This document shows positions 54,101 through 64,000 of a DNA stretch of 64,000 bases, in pieces. Both the position numbers and the translations under genes were made by a program. The notes below the pieces were generated by a model, which did not search any database, was not told the DNA's origin, and saw nothing but the letters and a program-made list of their open reading frames with translations. Source of the DNA: Chrysoporthe austroafricana (taxonomy: Eukaryota > Ascomycota > Sordariomycetes > Diaporthales > Cryphonectriaceae); NCBI GenBank assembly GCA_001051155.2, contig JYIP02000005.1:4154001-4218000 (forward strand), given 5' to 3'. The first letter of the stretch is position 1, and each line of letters begins with the position of its first letter.

Positions 54101-54386
54101 CTCCGGCACCTTCTAAGCCTGTACAGTAGTTCCATCGCTAGCAGCGTTGTGTTCTGTCATTCTTATCTTGGGATGAAGCACACGCTACTTGTATCCGCTG
54201 CTTTCCCGCGGGCTCGTCTTCCCAGCACCCAGCACCCCCGGTCAGTGCCTGCGTGCCGTTCGCGGGCTGTCAAGGATCCTAGGAGGAGGAGTTCGGGTTA
54301 TGTCTCCCAGCATGCCGACCGTCGCATGAACTCGTTATGTCGTATAGACTTCATCAACTCGTCAAGCGGCAACCCATTGCGGAATG
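51160..54386. other. 3.2 kb intergenic, upstream of RAX2
   Basis: Tandem gap between the start of RAX2 and the stop of LCL3, both on the minus strand. The first 0.8 kb includes simple GTGAGGGTGAGC-type repeats (51911-51946) and is probably the RAX2 leader and promoter. The remainder has only short open frames without protein-like composition. No RNA gene or mobile element was recognised. Confidence 0.55.
51911..51946 (+). repeat. AGGGTGAG-type simple repeat
   Basis: Units of AGGGTGAGTG and AGGGTGAGCGTG repeat imperfectly about three times. Low-complexity sequence upstream of RAX2. Confidence 0.75.
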
Positions 54387-55396
54387 TTATTTAGACTGGC
54401 CCTTCTCGGCCTTGTCGGCCTCCCTCATCCGGTCCTTGAACTCCCTGGGCGTCTCAAATGGCTCCTTGGGCGTCTTCGTCGTCCCCAGCCCGAACCAGCC
54501 CTTGCTCTTGCCGCTCAGCGCACTCCATAGGCCAATATTCTTCCTCTTGGCCTCGGCCTCAGCGTCCTTGTACTTTCTCTCCATCGCCTCCCCGCCAAAC
54601 TCGGCACCGGTCTTGGCCTCGTAGGTTGTTGCGAGCCCTTGATGGACCATCTCGAGGCCAATGTCACTGCGGAGGAAGACAAAGCGACGGAGATAGACGG
54701 TAGCGACGGCTCGGTCATATTGGTCTCGCTTGTAAATATGCACGCGAACATGGCGGTTCAGAATTCGTGACTGTAACCACTCCAGAGCCTCTGCGGAATA
54801 TGGTTGGGCTGGACGCCCAAAGTGCGCGCCCTCTGGCGCGTCTACACCGGCCAGGCGGATGGGGATCTGGAAGGTCGGTGCGGGTGGTCAGCGAGTTCTC
54901 TCGCGTAGAAACAGGGACATCACAAATGCAACCCTCCTAGTGTGGTGAGGAGAGCACGTGTCAGTGGGAGGATGGAACGCACAGTATTTCCTTTGAGAGC
55001 TTTCTTCTCCGTCGGCACCTTCCTCAGCCAGCCCCAACCGGCCCAGCGGCCTCCGGGAGTGTGGAAAAGATGGAAGCCATCGCCGTCGCCGACGCTGGTG
55101 ACCTTGCCGAATAAGCGCCGTTTGCGATAGTAGTGTGGCAAAACGTATTCGATGCTGGGAATGCGGCGCAAATAGGTCCTGTAGAACTTGAGACCGCCGA
55201 ACAAGACGGTTGTGATGACGAAGGCCGGAATCCAGGTGCGAGGGTCTTTGTAGTTATCCACGTTCAGCGAGTCATTCCAGCTCACCGGTTTATTCGTCTT
55301 GTTCGATGAAGTCGAGGAAGGCAGAAATGACGCCTTTCCTTCACTGATGCCGTTTAGGGAAACGGAGGCTGACCCCGATTGCCACGGCCATGGCAT
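54387..55396 (-). CDS. LCL3: LCL3-type membrane-anchored staphylococcal-nuclease-like endonuclease
   Basis: Mitochondrial membrane-anchored nuclease-fold protein found in fungi. Two exons: 55396-54983 and 54866-54387; the 116-base intron (54867-54982) has a GTGCGT donor and joins phase 0 to give ALKGNT then [17 protein letters not shown]. Product 297 aa. A membrane helix lies at about 55-73 ([17 protein letters not shown]). The SNase domain runs from about 95 to 245: [14 protein letters not shown], then catalytic-type Arg and Glu in [10 protein letters not shown], and the second Arg in QYDRAVATV, so the expected active-site residues are all present. The C-terminal tail is charged ([19 protein letters not shown]). 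It is a tandem neighbour of ARPC2, 387 bases downstream of it. Confidence 0.9.
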
Positions 55397-55783
55397 TTTG
55401 TCGTCGTGACGAACGGTCACTGTGGAGGCTGGCGGTCGGTACGCATCATGTGGGTCGGTGGAAGGGTGATGGCCACGGGGTCTGGAAGCGAGACAGGGTC
55501 TGGGGGTATTGGCTAAAGACCAGCTCGGGGTCGCCCGAGATTAAAGTGACCCCCTTAGCTGGGAGGGGGATGGGGAGCGACACCTCACGACGAAGAGCTA
55601 CAACGTTCAAAAGAAAACGTGCGAAATTTACTCCATTGGCTATTGAACCGTCTATTTTGCGCGCATTCTTAAGATGCAGGACAGGCGTCCGCTTCACATC
55701 TCCCCTCAAACTGTTTGACTACACGCACTTGGGCTTGACTATTGCAGTGGTGTCTCGCCGTTACGAGCTGATTGACCAGGCAA
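55397..55783 (-). promoter_or_regulatory. gap between ARPC2 and LCL3
   Basis: A 387-base tandem gap on the minus strand, containing the ARPC2 3' end and the LCL3 promoter. No other element was recognised. Confidence 0.5.
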
Positions 55784-57066
55784 TCATGCGCCTTGGACCT
55801 TGAAGGTCCGTCCACTGGCGGTCTTGCGCTCCTTCTCCTCGCTGTCTGGTCTAGCTCTGCGAAGAACTGCATATCGTTAGCAATGTTCTGGTCCGGAATT
55901 GAGACAACCCCCCCCCCGGGGACCCGGCTTCAGCTTACCTTGAAGGAAATCCGCTGTGCGCCGTCTCATCCGTGAGTGGATGTATGCCTGACATAAATTA
56001 GTGTTGGACAACCCAAGGCCTGCCGATAGATCTAGCGCTCACCTTTGAGGCCTTAATGTGGTAATGGAAGTAGTCTCGGAAGGTCTGAATGTGTGAGATG
56101 ACATCGGGCATCCGCTGGGGCGTCAAGTGTCGAGGAAACAGTACTGGATCCGGTCAGCAACGCATCCTAAGGGTCATCCTCAAACAAAGAAACGACTGAG
56201 TTCCTCCTACCAAACGTTACGTAGCCGACCTCACCCGTGCCGGTATTCTGCACCCCTGGCACGCCCTGCAGTTCCAGAGGCGGATCGGTCCGGAATAAAA
56301 CCTGAGGTGCGTTCTGGATGGCCCGTCGCCTGGCATCCACGAATTCCTGTATGAAGACTTTTCCGAACACCCGGTCTGTCTCTTCCCTGAAGATGGTGCT
56401 GAAGATAACAGTGACCCTGTCGTGGCTTGACTTGACATATATGGCCTCCTCCTCCCTATAGTGAATGGCCATGACCTCTCCGCCCTCCCGTACGCCCTGT
56501 GGCGCCTCTTCGGATGTGTATTTAGACGCGGCCTCCTTCAGCTTGTAATGCTCCTCGTAAGCATGCTCGAACGGCGCGGCCATAGCATTGCGCTTCAGCA
56601 GAGAGACTTTGTTGACGAGCTCATCACGGGCTTCTGCATACGACGGATCAGCCCTGCAATCCACATTCTAGAACACTACCCTCTTGTACATACCCTTCTC
56701 GGCGGGAAGATTCTCGAGGTCAATCAAGACGGAGAAGTCGTAGCCTGGCTCCGGAGGTACTACGTACTCGCCGTACTCGCGGTTGAGGACCTGCTCCGCG
56801 CCGTACTTGACGAGGTCACGATAGCATTTTATTTGGATAGACACAAGAATCTTGGTCTTGACCTCTGGGGTAGAGATGTGGAAGATGACACCGTCGAAGT
56901 CGGACACGGTCTGATCGATAGAGACAGGAGGAGATCTAGCAGTTAAGGAGGTCAACGTCAGTGGCCTGCCACGGTTGACAAGGGGTATGCTGTTTGCCTC
57001 CTACCCTGAGAACCTCTCGGTCAACACCGACTGGATCAGCACATTCTGGTAGTCGAGAAGAAGCAT
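55784..57066 (-). CDS. ARPC2: ARP2/3 complex 34 kDa subunit (ARPC2)
   Basis: Structural core subunit of the Arp2/3 complex, which nucleates branched actin at endocytic patches and growing tips. Six exons: 57066-57005, 56935-56694, 56633-56211, 56143-56043, 55987-55939 and 55866-55784; introns of 69, 60, 67, 55 and 72 bases. All phases agree. Product 319 aa, from MLLLDYQNVLIQSVLTERFSG, the conserved opening. Conserved blocks include SLLKRNAMAAPFEHAYEEH, EAPQGVREGGEVMAIHYRE, DRVTVIFSTIFREETDRVFG, VLFPRHLTPQRMPDVISHI and FRDYFHYHIKASKAYIHSRMR. The second intron holds a decoy CAG 20 bases before the real acceptor; using it would break the frame. The last intron contains a C10 run (plus strand). 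Divergent from UTP12. Confidence 0.94.
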
Positions 57067-57773
57067 TGTGGCAGTGGCTTCTCCTTGATGCTGGCTTGTT
57101 GTGCGCGGGTGTTGTAGTTGAGGGGGGTTGATGGGTTGCGGTCAGGGCTGGCACAAGGCACAAGGGTATCAAGGAGCTGTAGTATGGCTCTCAGCCGTAG
57201 TGCCCAGATGGTGGGGCTGATGATGCTGGACTGGAGCTAAGGTATCCCTGGACTGTGAACGCGCCTGACTACGGAGCACTTGGGACAGTGCGACCCCCCG
57301 ATTTTTATCTCTTATCGCTACTTTTAGTTGCAAACAAATGGGTTTCTCCGCTTTGTTTTCGCGAGAATACATAGGGTCCCCTCACGTGCCCCTCCCGAAC
57401 AAAGGCTGGCCAAAGCTAGTGTATTCACTCCACAAATCGCCCTTCCCTCAATCACTTTTCTTTTGCATATGACAGGAGTTACAAAAGTTAATGCATAAAA
57501 TTTTGATAGGTGTAGTAATAATAAGATAATATTTATGCAAAATATTAATCGGAAAAAGAAAATATTTAGAAGCAAAACGTGTTAGAAGAGATGACGGTGT
57601 CAGGTCTTTGTTAGAGGGTCGGAAATGTTGCAAAAGTAAAGCGGGGAAGGCCGCTTGTTTGCAACTAGGAGTATCGTTTTCTCTGATTAAAAAAGTTGGT
57701 TTGCTCGGAATCTCAACTACAACTGCGACCAGCGCATTCGAAGCCCTTTCGTCGAGTTCGCTGCGTTGCAACC
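57067..57773. promoter_or_regulatory. divergent promoter region, ARPC2 and UTP12
   Basis: 707 bases lie between outward-reading start codons. A block at about 57475-57575 is strikingly AT-rich against the GC-rich surroundings and includes AAAATTTT (57497-57504), the core of the RRPE element of ribosome-biogenesis genes in yeast. A hairpin lies at 57627-57665, about 110 bases before the UTP12 ATG. Function is inferred, not shown. Confidence 0.45.
57627..57665 (+). repeat. two-segment hairpin upstream of UTP12
   Basis: Outer arms GTTGCAAA (57627-57634) and TTTGCAAC (57658-57665) and inner arms AAGCGG (57639-57644) and CCGCTT (57651-57656) are exact complements, around a GGAAGG loop with a small asymmetric bulge. 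It lies in the leader or core promoter of UTP12. Confidence 0.5.
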
Positions 57774-60740
57774 ATGGTCAAGTCATATTTGTATGTCTCC
57801 CAATGCATCCCATCCTGTTAATTCTCAAAGCGCCTGCTCACATTGACCGCGCACAGAAAATACGAGCACTCCAAATCCTTCGGCTTAATTACGTCCAGCT
57901 CGTCCAACATTGTCTGGTCCTCTCAAGACAAGACCACCACCGGAGCGGGCCAAGCTGTCGTCGCGGCCAACGAGGAGGTGCTATGCTGGGACATAAAGAA
58001 AGGCGAGCTCGCGACTCGCTGGCGGGATGAGAACTGCAAAGCGCAGGTCACTGCCATTGCCCAGAGCAAGACCGACAAGGACGTCTTTGCCGTTGGCTAC
58101 GAGGACGGTACTATTCGGTTATGGGACAGCAAGATCGCGACTACAATTCTTAACTTCAACGGTCACAAATCCGCAATCACCACACTTGCTTTCGACAAGT
58201 CAGGCGTCCGTCTAGCCAGTGGCTCCAAAGACACCGATGTGATAATATGGGATCTTGTGGCCGAAGTTGGCCAATACAAGCTACGAGGACACAAGGACCA
58301 GGTGACAGGCCTGCACTTTGTCGAACCCAGTGCGCAAGCAGAAAATGGGGATACGCAGCAGCTGCTAGCGCTGAATAGCGAAAGTCAAGGGGACGGCTAT
58401 CTTCTGACCACGGGTAAAGATTCGCTCATCAAGCTATGGGATCTCTCTTCACGCCACTGTATCGAGACACATGTGGCGCAGACCAATGGAGAATGCTGGG
58501 CTCTCGGTGTCTCCCCTGACTTGAGCGGCTGCGTCACAGCCGGAAATGATGGAGAGCTAAAGGTATGGGCTCTCAACGCCGCCGGTCTTTCCGCTGCTGC
58601 CTATCAAGTCGACACACCCCAGACAACATATTTTCTCCAAGATCGTGGCACTTTACATCGGCAGAGCAAGGATAGGACAGTCGAGGTGTCTTTCCACCCT
58701 CGGCGAGACTACTTTGTTGTTCACGGTGTGGAGAAGGCAGTTGAGATTTGGCGGGTCAGGAACGACGCTGAAGTGAAAAGGAGTCTGGCTCGAAAACGTA
58801 GAAGGAGGCGAGAAAAGCTTGCATCTACCAAGAAAGACAAGGTAGATAAAGATGTCAGTATGCCGGATGTTGGAAATGACGACGACGACGCAAACCTACA
58901 GCCCGATATATCAGATGTCTTCGCGCAGCATGTCATCATAAGAACGACAGGCAAAGTTCGATCTGTCGACTGGGCGGCACATCACGGGCACAAGCAATTG
59001 CAACTACTCGTCGCAACGACAAATAACCAGCTCGATCTATATGACATCGCGATGAAGGGGAAGACAAGCAAATCCAAAAAGGATGATGTACCAGATTATG
59101 CAAAGTCATTGTCGGTGGAACTCCCTGGGCACAGAGCAGATATCCGAGCCTTGTCGCTAAGCTCAGACGACAAGATGCTTGCCTCCGCGGCCAACGGCAG
59201 TCTAAAGATCTGGAACATCAGGACCCAGGCCTGCGTCCGGACATTCGAGTGTGGGTATGCGCTCTGCTGTTCATTCTTGCCCGGTGACAAAGTGGTCGTG
59301 GTGGGTACCAAGAGTGGTGAATTGGAGTTGTTCGACGTCACGTCGGCATCTCTTATCGACAGTGTATCGGCTCATGAAGGAGCAATATGGTCTCTTCAGG
59401 TGCATCCAGAGGGGCGGTCTGTTGTCACAGGCAGTGCCGACAAGACAGCCAAGTTCTGGGACTTCAAAATCGTCCAGGAACAGGTCCTCGGCACTACGAG
59501 AACAACGCCAAGGCTCAAGCTTGTTCAGTCACGGGCTCTGAAGGTCTCGGACGATATTCTGAGCTTGAAGTTCTCCCCGGATGCGAAGCTCCTAGCTGTG
59601 GCATTACTAGACAACACCGTCAAGGTGTTTTTCGCCGACTCGCTCAAACTCTACCTCAACCTATACGGTCACAAGCTACCGGTGTTAAGTATGGACATTT
59701 CTTACGACAGCAAACTCATTATTACCAGCTCAGCAGACAAGAATGTCAGGATATGGGGCTTGGATTTTGGAGACTGTCACAAGGCATTGTTTGCGCACCA
59801 GGACAGTATCTTGCAGGTGGGGTTTGTGCCTCACAACTCGGACGGAAACGGACATCACTTTTTCAGTACCAGCAAAGACCGTACAATCAAGTACTGGGAC
59901 GCCGACAAATTCGAGCAAATTCAGAGGATCGATGGCCACCACGGCGAGATATGGGCTCTCGCTATGAGCCACGGCGGAACATTCATGATCAGTGCGAGCC
60001 ATGACAAGAGCATCCGCGTCTGGAAGGAGACGGACGAACAGATCTTCCTTGAAGAGGAGCGGGAAAAAGAGATCGAGGAACTGTATGAGTCTACGCTGAC
60101 CACGTCACTCGAGGAGCTTCCGGACGCGGAAGGCAAGAACGGCGAGGTAGCCGCTGCCAGTAAGCAGACGGTAGAGACCCTGATGGCCGGTGAGAGGATC
60201 ATCGAATCACTGGAGCTCGGTATGGCCGAACTCAACGTGGTCAGAGAATGGGAAGAAGCCAAATTGAACAACCCGAATGTTGCGTCGCCGCAGCGCAATC
60301 CGATATTCATGGCTTTGGGTGGCATCAGCGCGGAAGTCTACGTCATGAACACTATCCAGCGCATCAAGGCCTCCGCGCTTCATGATGCTCTACTCGTCCT
60401 GCCATTTTCGACTGTCCCGCTTCTCTTCACCTTCCTTGACATATTCGCGATGCGATCGATGAACGTTCCCTTGACCTGTCGAATACTGTTCTTCATGCTC
60501 AAAACACACCACGGACAAGTCGTCGCAAGTAAGACGATGCGGGCTATGTTGGACAGTATACGGACGAATTTGAGGCAGGCGTTGAAGAAACAGAAGGATG
60601 AGATGGGATACAACATCGCGGCACTGAAGGTCGTGGGGATGCAGATTCAGGAAAAGAATATCAAGGACTACGTGGACGAGAATTGGGATGAGGAAGAAAG
60701 CCATGGCGTCAAAAAACGAGCATTCGTCCAAGTCTCATGA
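57774..60740 (+). CDS. UTP12: U3 snoRNP (small-subunit processome) WD40 protein Utp12/Dip2
   Basis: Component of the UtpB subcomplex of the small-subunit processome, needed for 18S rRNA processing in the nucleolus. Two exons: 57774-57790 (17 bases) and 57857-60740; the 66-base intron has donor GTATGT and acceptor ACAG, giving MVKSYLKYEHSKSFGLI, the family opening. Product 966 aa. Two WD40 propellers occupy about 1-760 (repeated units such as GTIRLWDSK, GSLKIWNIRTQ, KTAKFWDFK, KNVRIWGLD and KSIRVWKETDE). A basic insert lies near 315-335 (ARKRRRRREKL), a likely nuclear or nucleolar signal. The C-terminal Utp12 domain (about 840-945) reads IKASALHDALLVLPF and LDSIRTNLRQALKKQKDEMGYN. Family and length agree. 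Confidence 0.95.
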
Positions 60741-61336
60741 GATAGACTTCGATATCGAAATTAAGTTCACCTTGCAGGTGGACGCAAAGGATTCGGCCTC
60801 CATTTTACTGATCCGCTTTGGCCAGCTGTCACTCGACAAGACCCTGCTGCACTCTCAAGTAGGGTCAAAGTCTAGCCTAGCGCCAAGTGAAGGAACCGCT
60901 CTGCCGATCTCCGCATTTCCCCGCGTTATGGTGGTTGACGTTCTGATCACCGCTTGCCAGCCCGTGACCAACTTGATGCTATGACCAACGGCTCGTGGCT
61001 TGTCTTGACTTTAGCTACTAGCAAGCATGAAACTACTAAAGCGGGGGTCTCGGGGTAAAGATGAGGCACCACTGCCCATCGGTTGTGCAGGATGGAATGC
61101 TTGGGGGACACAGGATCATCTTACATGCAGCATCGTAGACTGTTTCGCTCATTATTCAATATCCGTAGAGTTTATGCACCGCAACACCTTGCCTTGTGCA
61201 CCCCGCCATTGACTACTCGACCCTTAAATCAGCTCACAGGCTTCAACCTACGACGGTCTCCTATGTAACATGCTTACGAGTTCCTAGACAAAATCTGTAT
61301 AGAAGGTTTATTACTGCAACCCGGAAAGAACCAAAG
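60741..61336. promoter_or_regulatory. intergenic, UTP12 to monooxygenase
   Basis: A 596-base tandem gap on the plus strand, containing the UTP12 3' end and the monooxygenase promoter. The frame before the monooxygenase ATG stays open for 47 codons without a family match. No other element was recognised. Confidence 0.5.
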
Positions 61337-63587
61337 ATGGCTCATGTCAATAGCAACGTCAATAGGGACATGTTCACGTTGAAAGATGACCCTATAGAGA
61401 ACCTACGACGTATGAAGGTCAGGGTGATTGGGGCAGGGTATTCTGGAATTCTAGCTGCCATCAGGTCAGGAAAGAAGCCTGCTCACACGGTACGCACACG
61501 GTCATCTAACGCAGTGTTAGGATTCCCGAGCGTCTGAGAAACATAGACCTTGCCGTGTACGAGAAGAACGAGGCAGTGGGTGGAGTATGGTGAGCAGACC
61601 CATCAATTATACTTGCGGACTCACAAGACTGACATTGCATCAGGTGGTTGAACAGATACCCAGGTGGGTAGAGGTGCCTTTCACTTGTTGATGCGTGTGC
61701 TAATTCGAGCGTCGCAAAGGGCTGGCTTGTGACATTCCCTGTAAGTCCACTTTCAGCCGATATTATAGACTGGCCTAACAAAGCACAGCTCATTCCTACC
61801 AGTACACATTTGCTCCGAATCCTCACTGGTCCTCTCTTTATGCTCCTGGCACGGAGATCCAGAAGTACCTGCAGGATGTGGCCGATAGATTCGGAGCCAC
61901 GAGGTACATAAAAACGTGTCACAGGCTTCTGCGGAGCGTCTGGAATGTTGAGCGCAGGAAGTGGATGATCCAGGTCCAGAGAACCGATTCAGGGGAAATT
62001 TTTGAGGAGGATGATGTGGATGTTCTCATAGCAGCCAGGGGAATGCTCAACGAGCCGTCATGGCCTAACGTGCCCGGGCTTAATAAGTATCTGGGGAAAC
62101 TCCTTCACTCGGGCAAGTGGGATGATGAGTGAGTTTCTAATTCGTTCCCTACCAACCCCAGTTACTCATTTCTCGCTACCTCCTAACCACTTACTTCTCT
62201 GCCTCAACTCTCCCCAAGTGCGGTACTCTCATGTGCGATCCCTTCCTAGAGGCGAGCTGACGTGGAGAAGATATGATTTCCGGAATAAACGCGTGGGCGT
62301 CATTGGGAACGGTTCCAGTTCAATTCAAATAGTGCCGAGCCTACAGCCCCTCGAGGGTGTCAAGATGACCGTTTTCATGCGCTCGCCGGTAGGCTATTGA
62401 CCATGTCACTATTCGTTTATAATCGTTGTCGCTAACGGCATGTTGTCCCCCCCCCCCCAAAAAAGACGTGGATCTCTAGCGCATTCGGCGACGCTGCAAT
62501 GAAAGCACTCGGTTTGGATCCCAATGATATTGAGTGTAAGTTCCGTTCAAAATCGAATTGACTGTCTGGCTGGAGTTGACGAAAAAAAAAAATGCCAGTC
62601 ACGCCGGAGAAGCGGCAGGCTCTCGCTCGTGATCCCGAAGAGTACCTCAGGATGAGGAAGGTGATCGAAGATGGCGGCAACCTCATCCACGACTCGACCA
62701 TTCGAGGCACGGAGATGCAGAAGCAGTTCGCTGACGAGTTCGCCTCGTCGATGAAACAGCGATTGGCCAAGAAGCCAGAGCTCTTCAATGCAATCATCCC
62801 GACGTTTGCACCTGGGTGCCGAAGGCTGACTCCCGGTAAAGGCTATCTCGAGGCGCTGACGGAGCACAATGTCAACGTGACCAAAGAAACGATTATCGAG
62901 ATCACAGAGACTGGCGTCAAACTGGCGAGCGGGCGTGTGGTCGAGGTGGACGCCCTAGTCTGCGCCACCGGATTCAAGACATCCGCGCCTCCAAATTTTG
63001 AGGTCGTTGGCAAGGGCGGGCTCACACTTGCGCAGAGGTGGAGGCCCCATCCCGAAAGCTACATGAGTGTGATGGTGGATGGTTTTCCCAACTACCTGAT
63101 GATGTTCGGCCCGAACAGCGCCATTGGGTTCGGCAGTCTGACGAAGATCCTGGAGAATGAATGTGATTACTGCGTTAAGGTCCTCCGAAAAATGCAGAAG
63201 GAGGACTATGCTACCATTGAGCCCAGGCCGGAGAGGGTCAGGGACTTTCAGCAATACATCGGCGCTTACTTCGCTAAGACGGTGTATATGGACAAGTGCC
63301 AATCTTGGTACCGGAGCGAGGGGGGCCAGGGGAACTGGATCATTGGTCTCTGGCCCGGAAGTACACTGCACGCCCTGGACGCATTGAGGTCACCCCGGTG
63401 GGAAGACTTCATCTATGAGAGCTCCGACCCGACAGGCAACAACTTGCGATGGCTAGGGAATGGCTGGAGCGTGGCGCAAACGGATGGCGATCCATCGTGG
63501 TACATCAACCCTGACGAGGTGGACTGGCCCAAAGAAGGTAAACCGGAGGATAACCCACGTTTCAAGGCTCGGCCTTGGTCATATTAG
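61337..63587 (+). CDS. Baeyer-Villiger-type flavin-dependent monooxygenase
   Basis: FAD/NADPH-dependent oxygenase that would insert oxygen into a ketone or oxidise a heteroatom; the substrate is unknown. Eight exons: 61337-61464, 61521-61589, 61644-61663, 61720-61740, 61789-62128, 62271-62388, 62466-62535 and 62599-63587; introns of 56, 54, 56, 48, 142, 77 and 63 bases. All phases agree and give 584 aa. The FAD Rossmann motif is GAGYSG (32-37). The Baeyer-Villiger fingerprint (consensus FxGxxxHxxxW) appears as YLGKLLHSGKW near 180-190. The NADP Rossmann motif GNGSSS lies near 204-209, and VCATGFKTS follows later. Exons 3 and 4 are only 20 and 21 bases and encode the conserved RYPG and LACDIP block. 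The sixth intron ends in C12A6 before its G. No biosynthetic partners are visible downstream. Confidence 0.88.
62447..62464 (-). repeat. compound homopolymer tract T6G12 inside an intron
   Basis: On the plus strand, C12 then A6, ending one base before the acceptor AG of the sixth monooxygenase intron is complete. On the minus strand it is T6G12. Confidence 0.8.
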
Positions 63588-64000
63588 GCGTTTCAGGTTC
63601 TAGAAAGAAAGACAACTTTTTACATCGCGTACGCGCCTGTGCATCGTAGCAGTAGGCGCGGGGCGAACCATGATGCCAGAGAGATCGCTTGCAAATGATT
63701 GAAAAATGTACTACAGAAAGATCCCGATTGGCGTTCAGACTGAGAGTCTCGAGAGACCGTAGATACATAACGACGTTGAAGGCGCTAAGGCAAGTAAACG
63801 CAGAAAGGAGCTGCGGCAGCTGCGGCGGCATTTCTCGTTTCACGGACGACGCAACAATAAGAGATCCCACATTCTCGAATTGATTCACAGTGACCCCTGG
63901 CAGTCGGTAGCCCCCCCAAGCATCATGAGTTGTTGACTACTGCACAGCGCATCCAACCCTCTAAATTTTTTAGACGGTACATAAGAAAGGTAGGCAGGAA
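63588..64000. other. right edge, downstream of monooxygenase
   Basis: A 413-base stretch expected to be 3' untranslated and intergenic sequence. Short overlapping frames only. Whether another gene begins beyond the edge is not visible. Confidence 0.5.

Noticed and set aside
61337..63587. Monooxygenase as part of a secondary-metabolite cluster
   Set aside because: Left neighbours are UTP12 and ARPC2, which are housekeeping genes, and no synthase, transporter or regulator is visible before the right edge. It cannot be excluded beyond 64 kb.

Overview
The window is nuclear DNA from a filamentous ascomycete, most likely a sordariomycete. Coding DNA is GC-rich. Introns are short (48 to 142 bases in my models), with GT...AG ends and CTRAY-type branch sites. 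The RAD51 protein reads like Neurospora MEI-3. Fungus-restricted families are present (RAX2, LCL3, DUF1996, PKR1). No operons, phage, CRISPR arrays, rRNA, or convincing tRNA genes were seen. I rebuilt exon-intron structures by hand from splice signals, reading-frame phase and remembered family sequence; none has been checked against RNA.

Layout. 1-1.2 kb: gene-poor left edge. 1.2-4.9 kb: nucleoporin NUP120 (-). 7.0-9.2 kb: endopolyphosphatase PPN1 (+). 11.0-14.0 kb: F-box protein (-). 15.2-19.7 kb: checkpoint clamp loader RAD17 (-) and recombinase RAD51 (+), divergent across 568 bases. 21.0-23.0 kb: RING-finger protein (-). 23.0-28.2 kb: a 5.2 kb gene-less block of microsatellites and G-rich tandem repeats. 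28.2-31.0 kb: a class V aminotransferase and the MTQ2 methyltransferase (both +). 31.3-35.6 kb: spliceosomal SmD1, the ER protein PKR1 and a secreted DUF1996 protein (all -). 35.6-38.0 kb: gene-less and AT-richer. 38.0-39.0 kb: prolyl 4-hydroxylase-like protein (+). 39.4-43.0 kb: a five-finger CCCH protein (-) divergent from TFIIF-beta (+). 43.5-46.0 kb: TRP-type channel YVC1 (-). 47.4-51.2 kb: polarity protein RAX2 (-). 54.4-57.1 kb: LCL3 nuclease and ARPC2 (both -). 57.8-60.7 kb: UTP12/DIP2 (+), divergent from ARPC2. 61.3-63.6 kb: a Baeyer-Villiger-type flavin monooxygenase (+).

This is mostly housekeeping chromosome: nuclear pore, DNA damage response, splicing, transcription initiation, ribosome biogenesis, actin and vacuole. 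Genes are not clustered by pathway, except the RAD17/RAD51 pair, which plausibly shares regulation. I found no convincing new multi-gene system. The best leads are: lysine-rich tracts in the polyphosphatase; an aminotransferase without a desulfurase cysteine; a RING domain lacking one zinc ligand; tandem microexons in the monooxygenase; introns that are open in frame; the G-rich repeat block; and recurrent T-run/G-run tracts.
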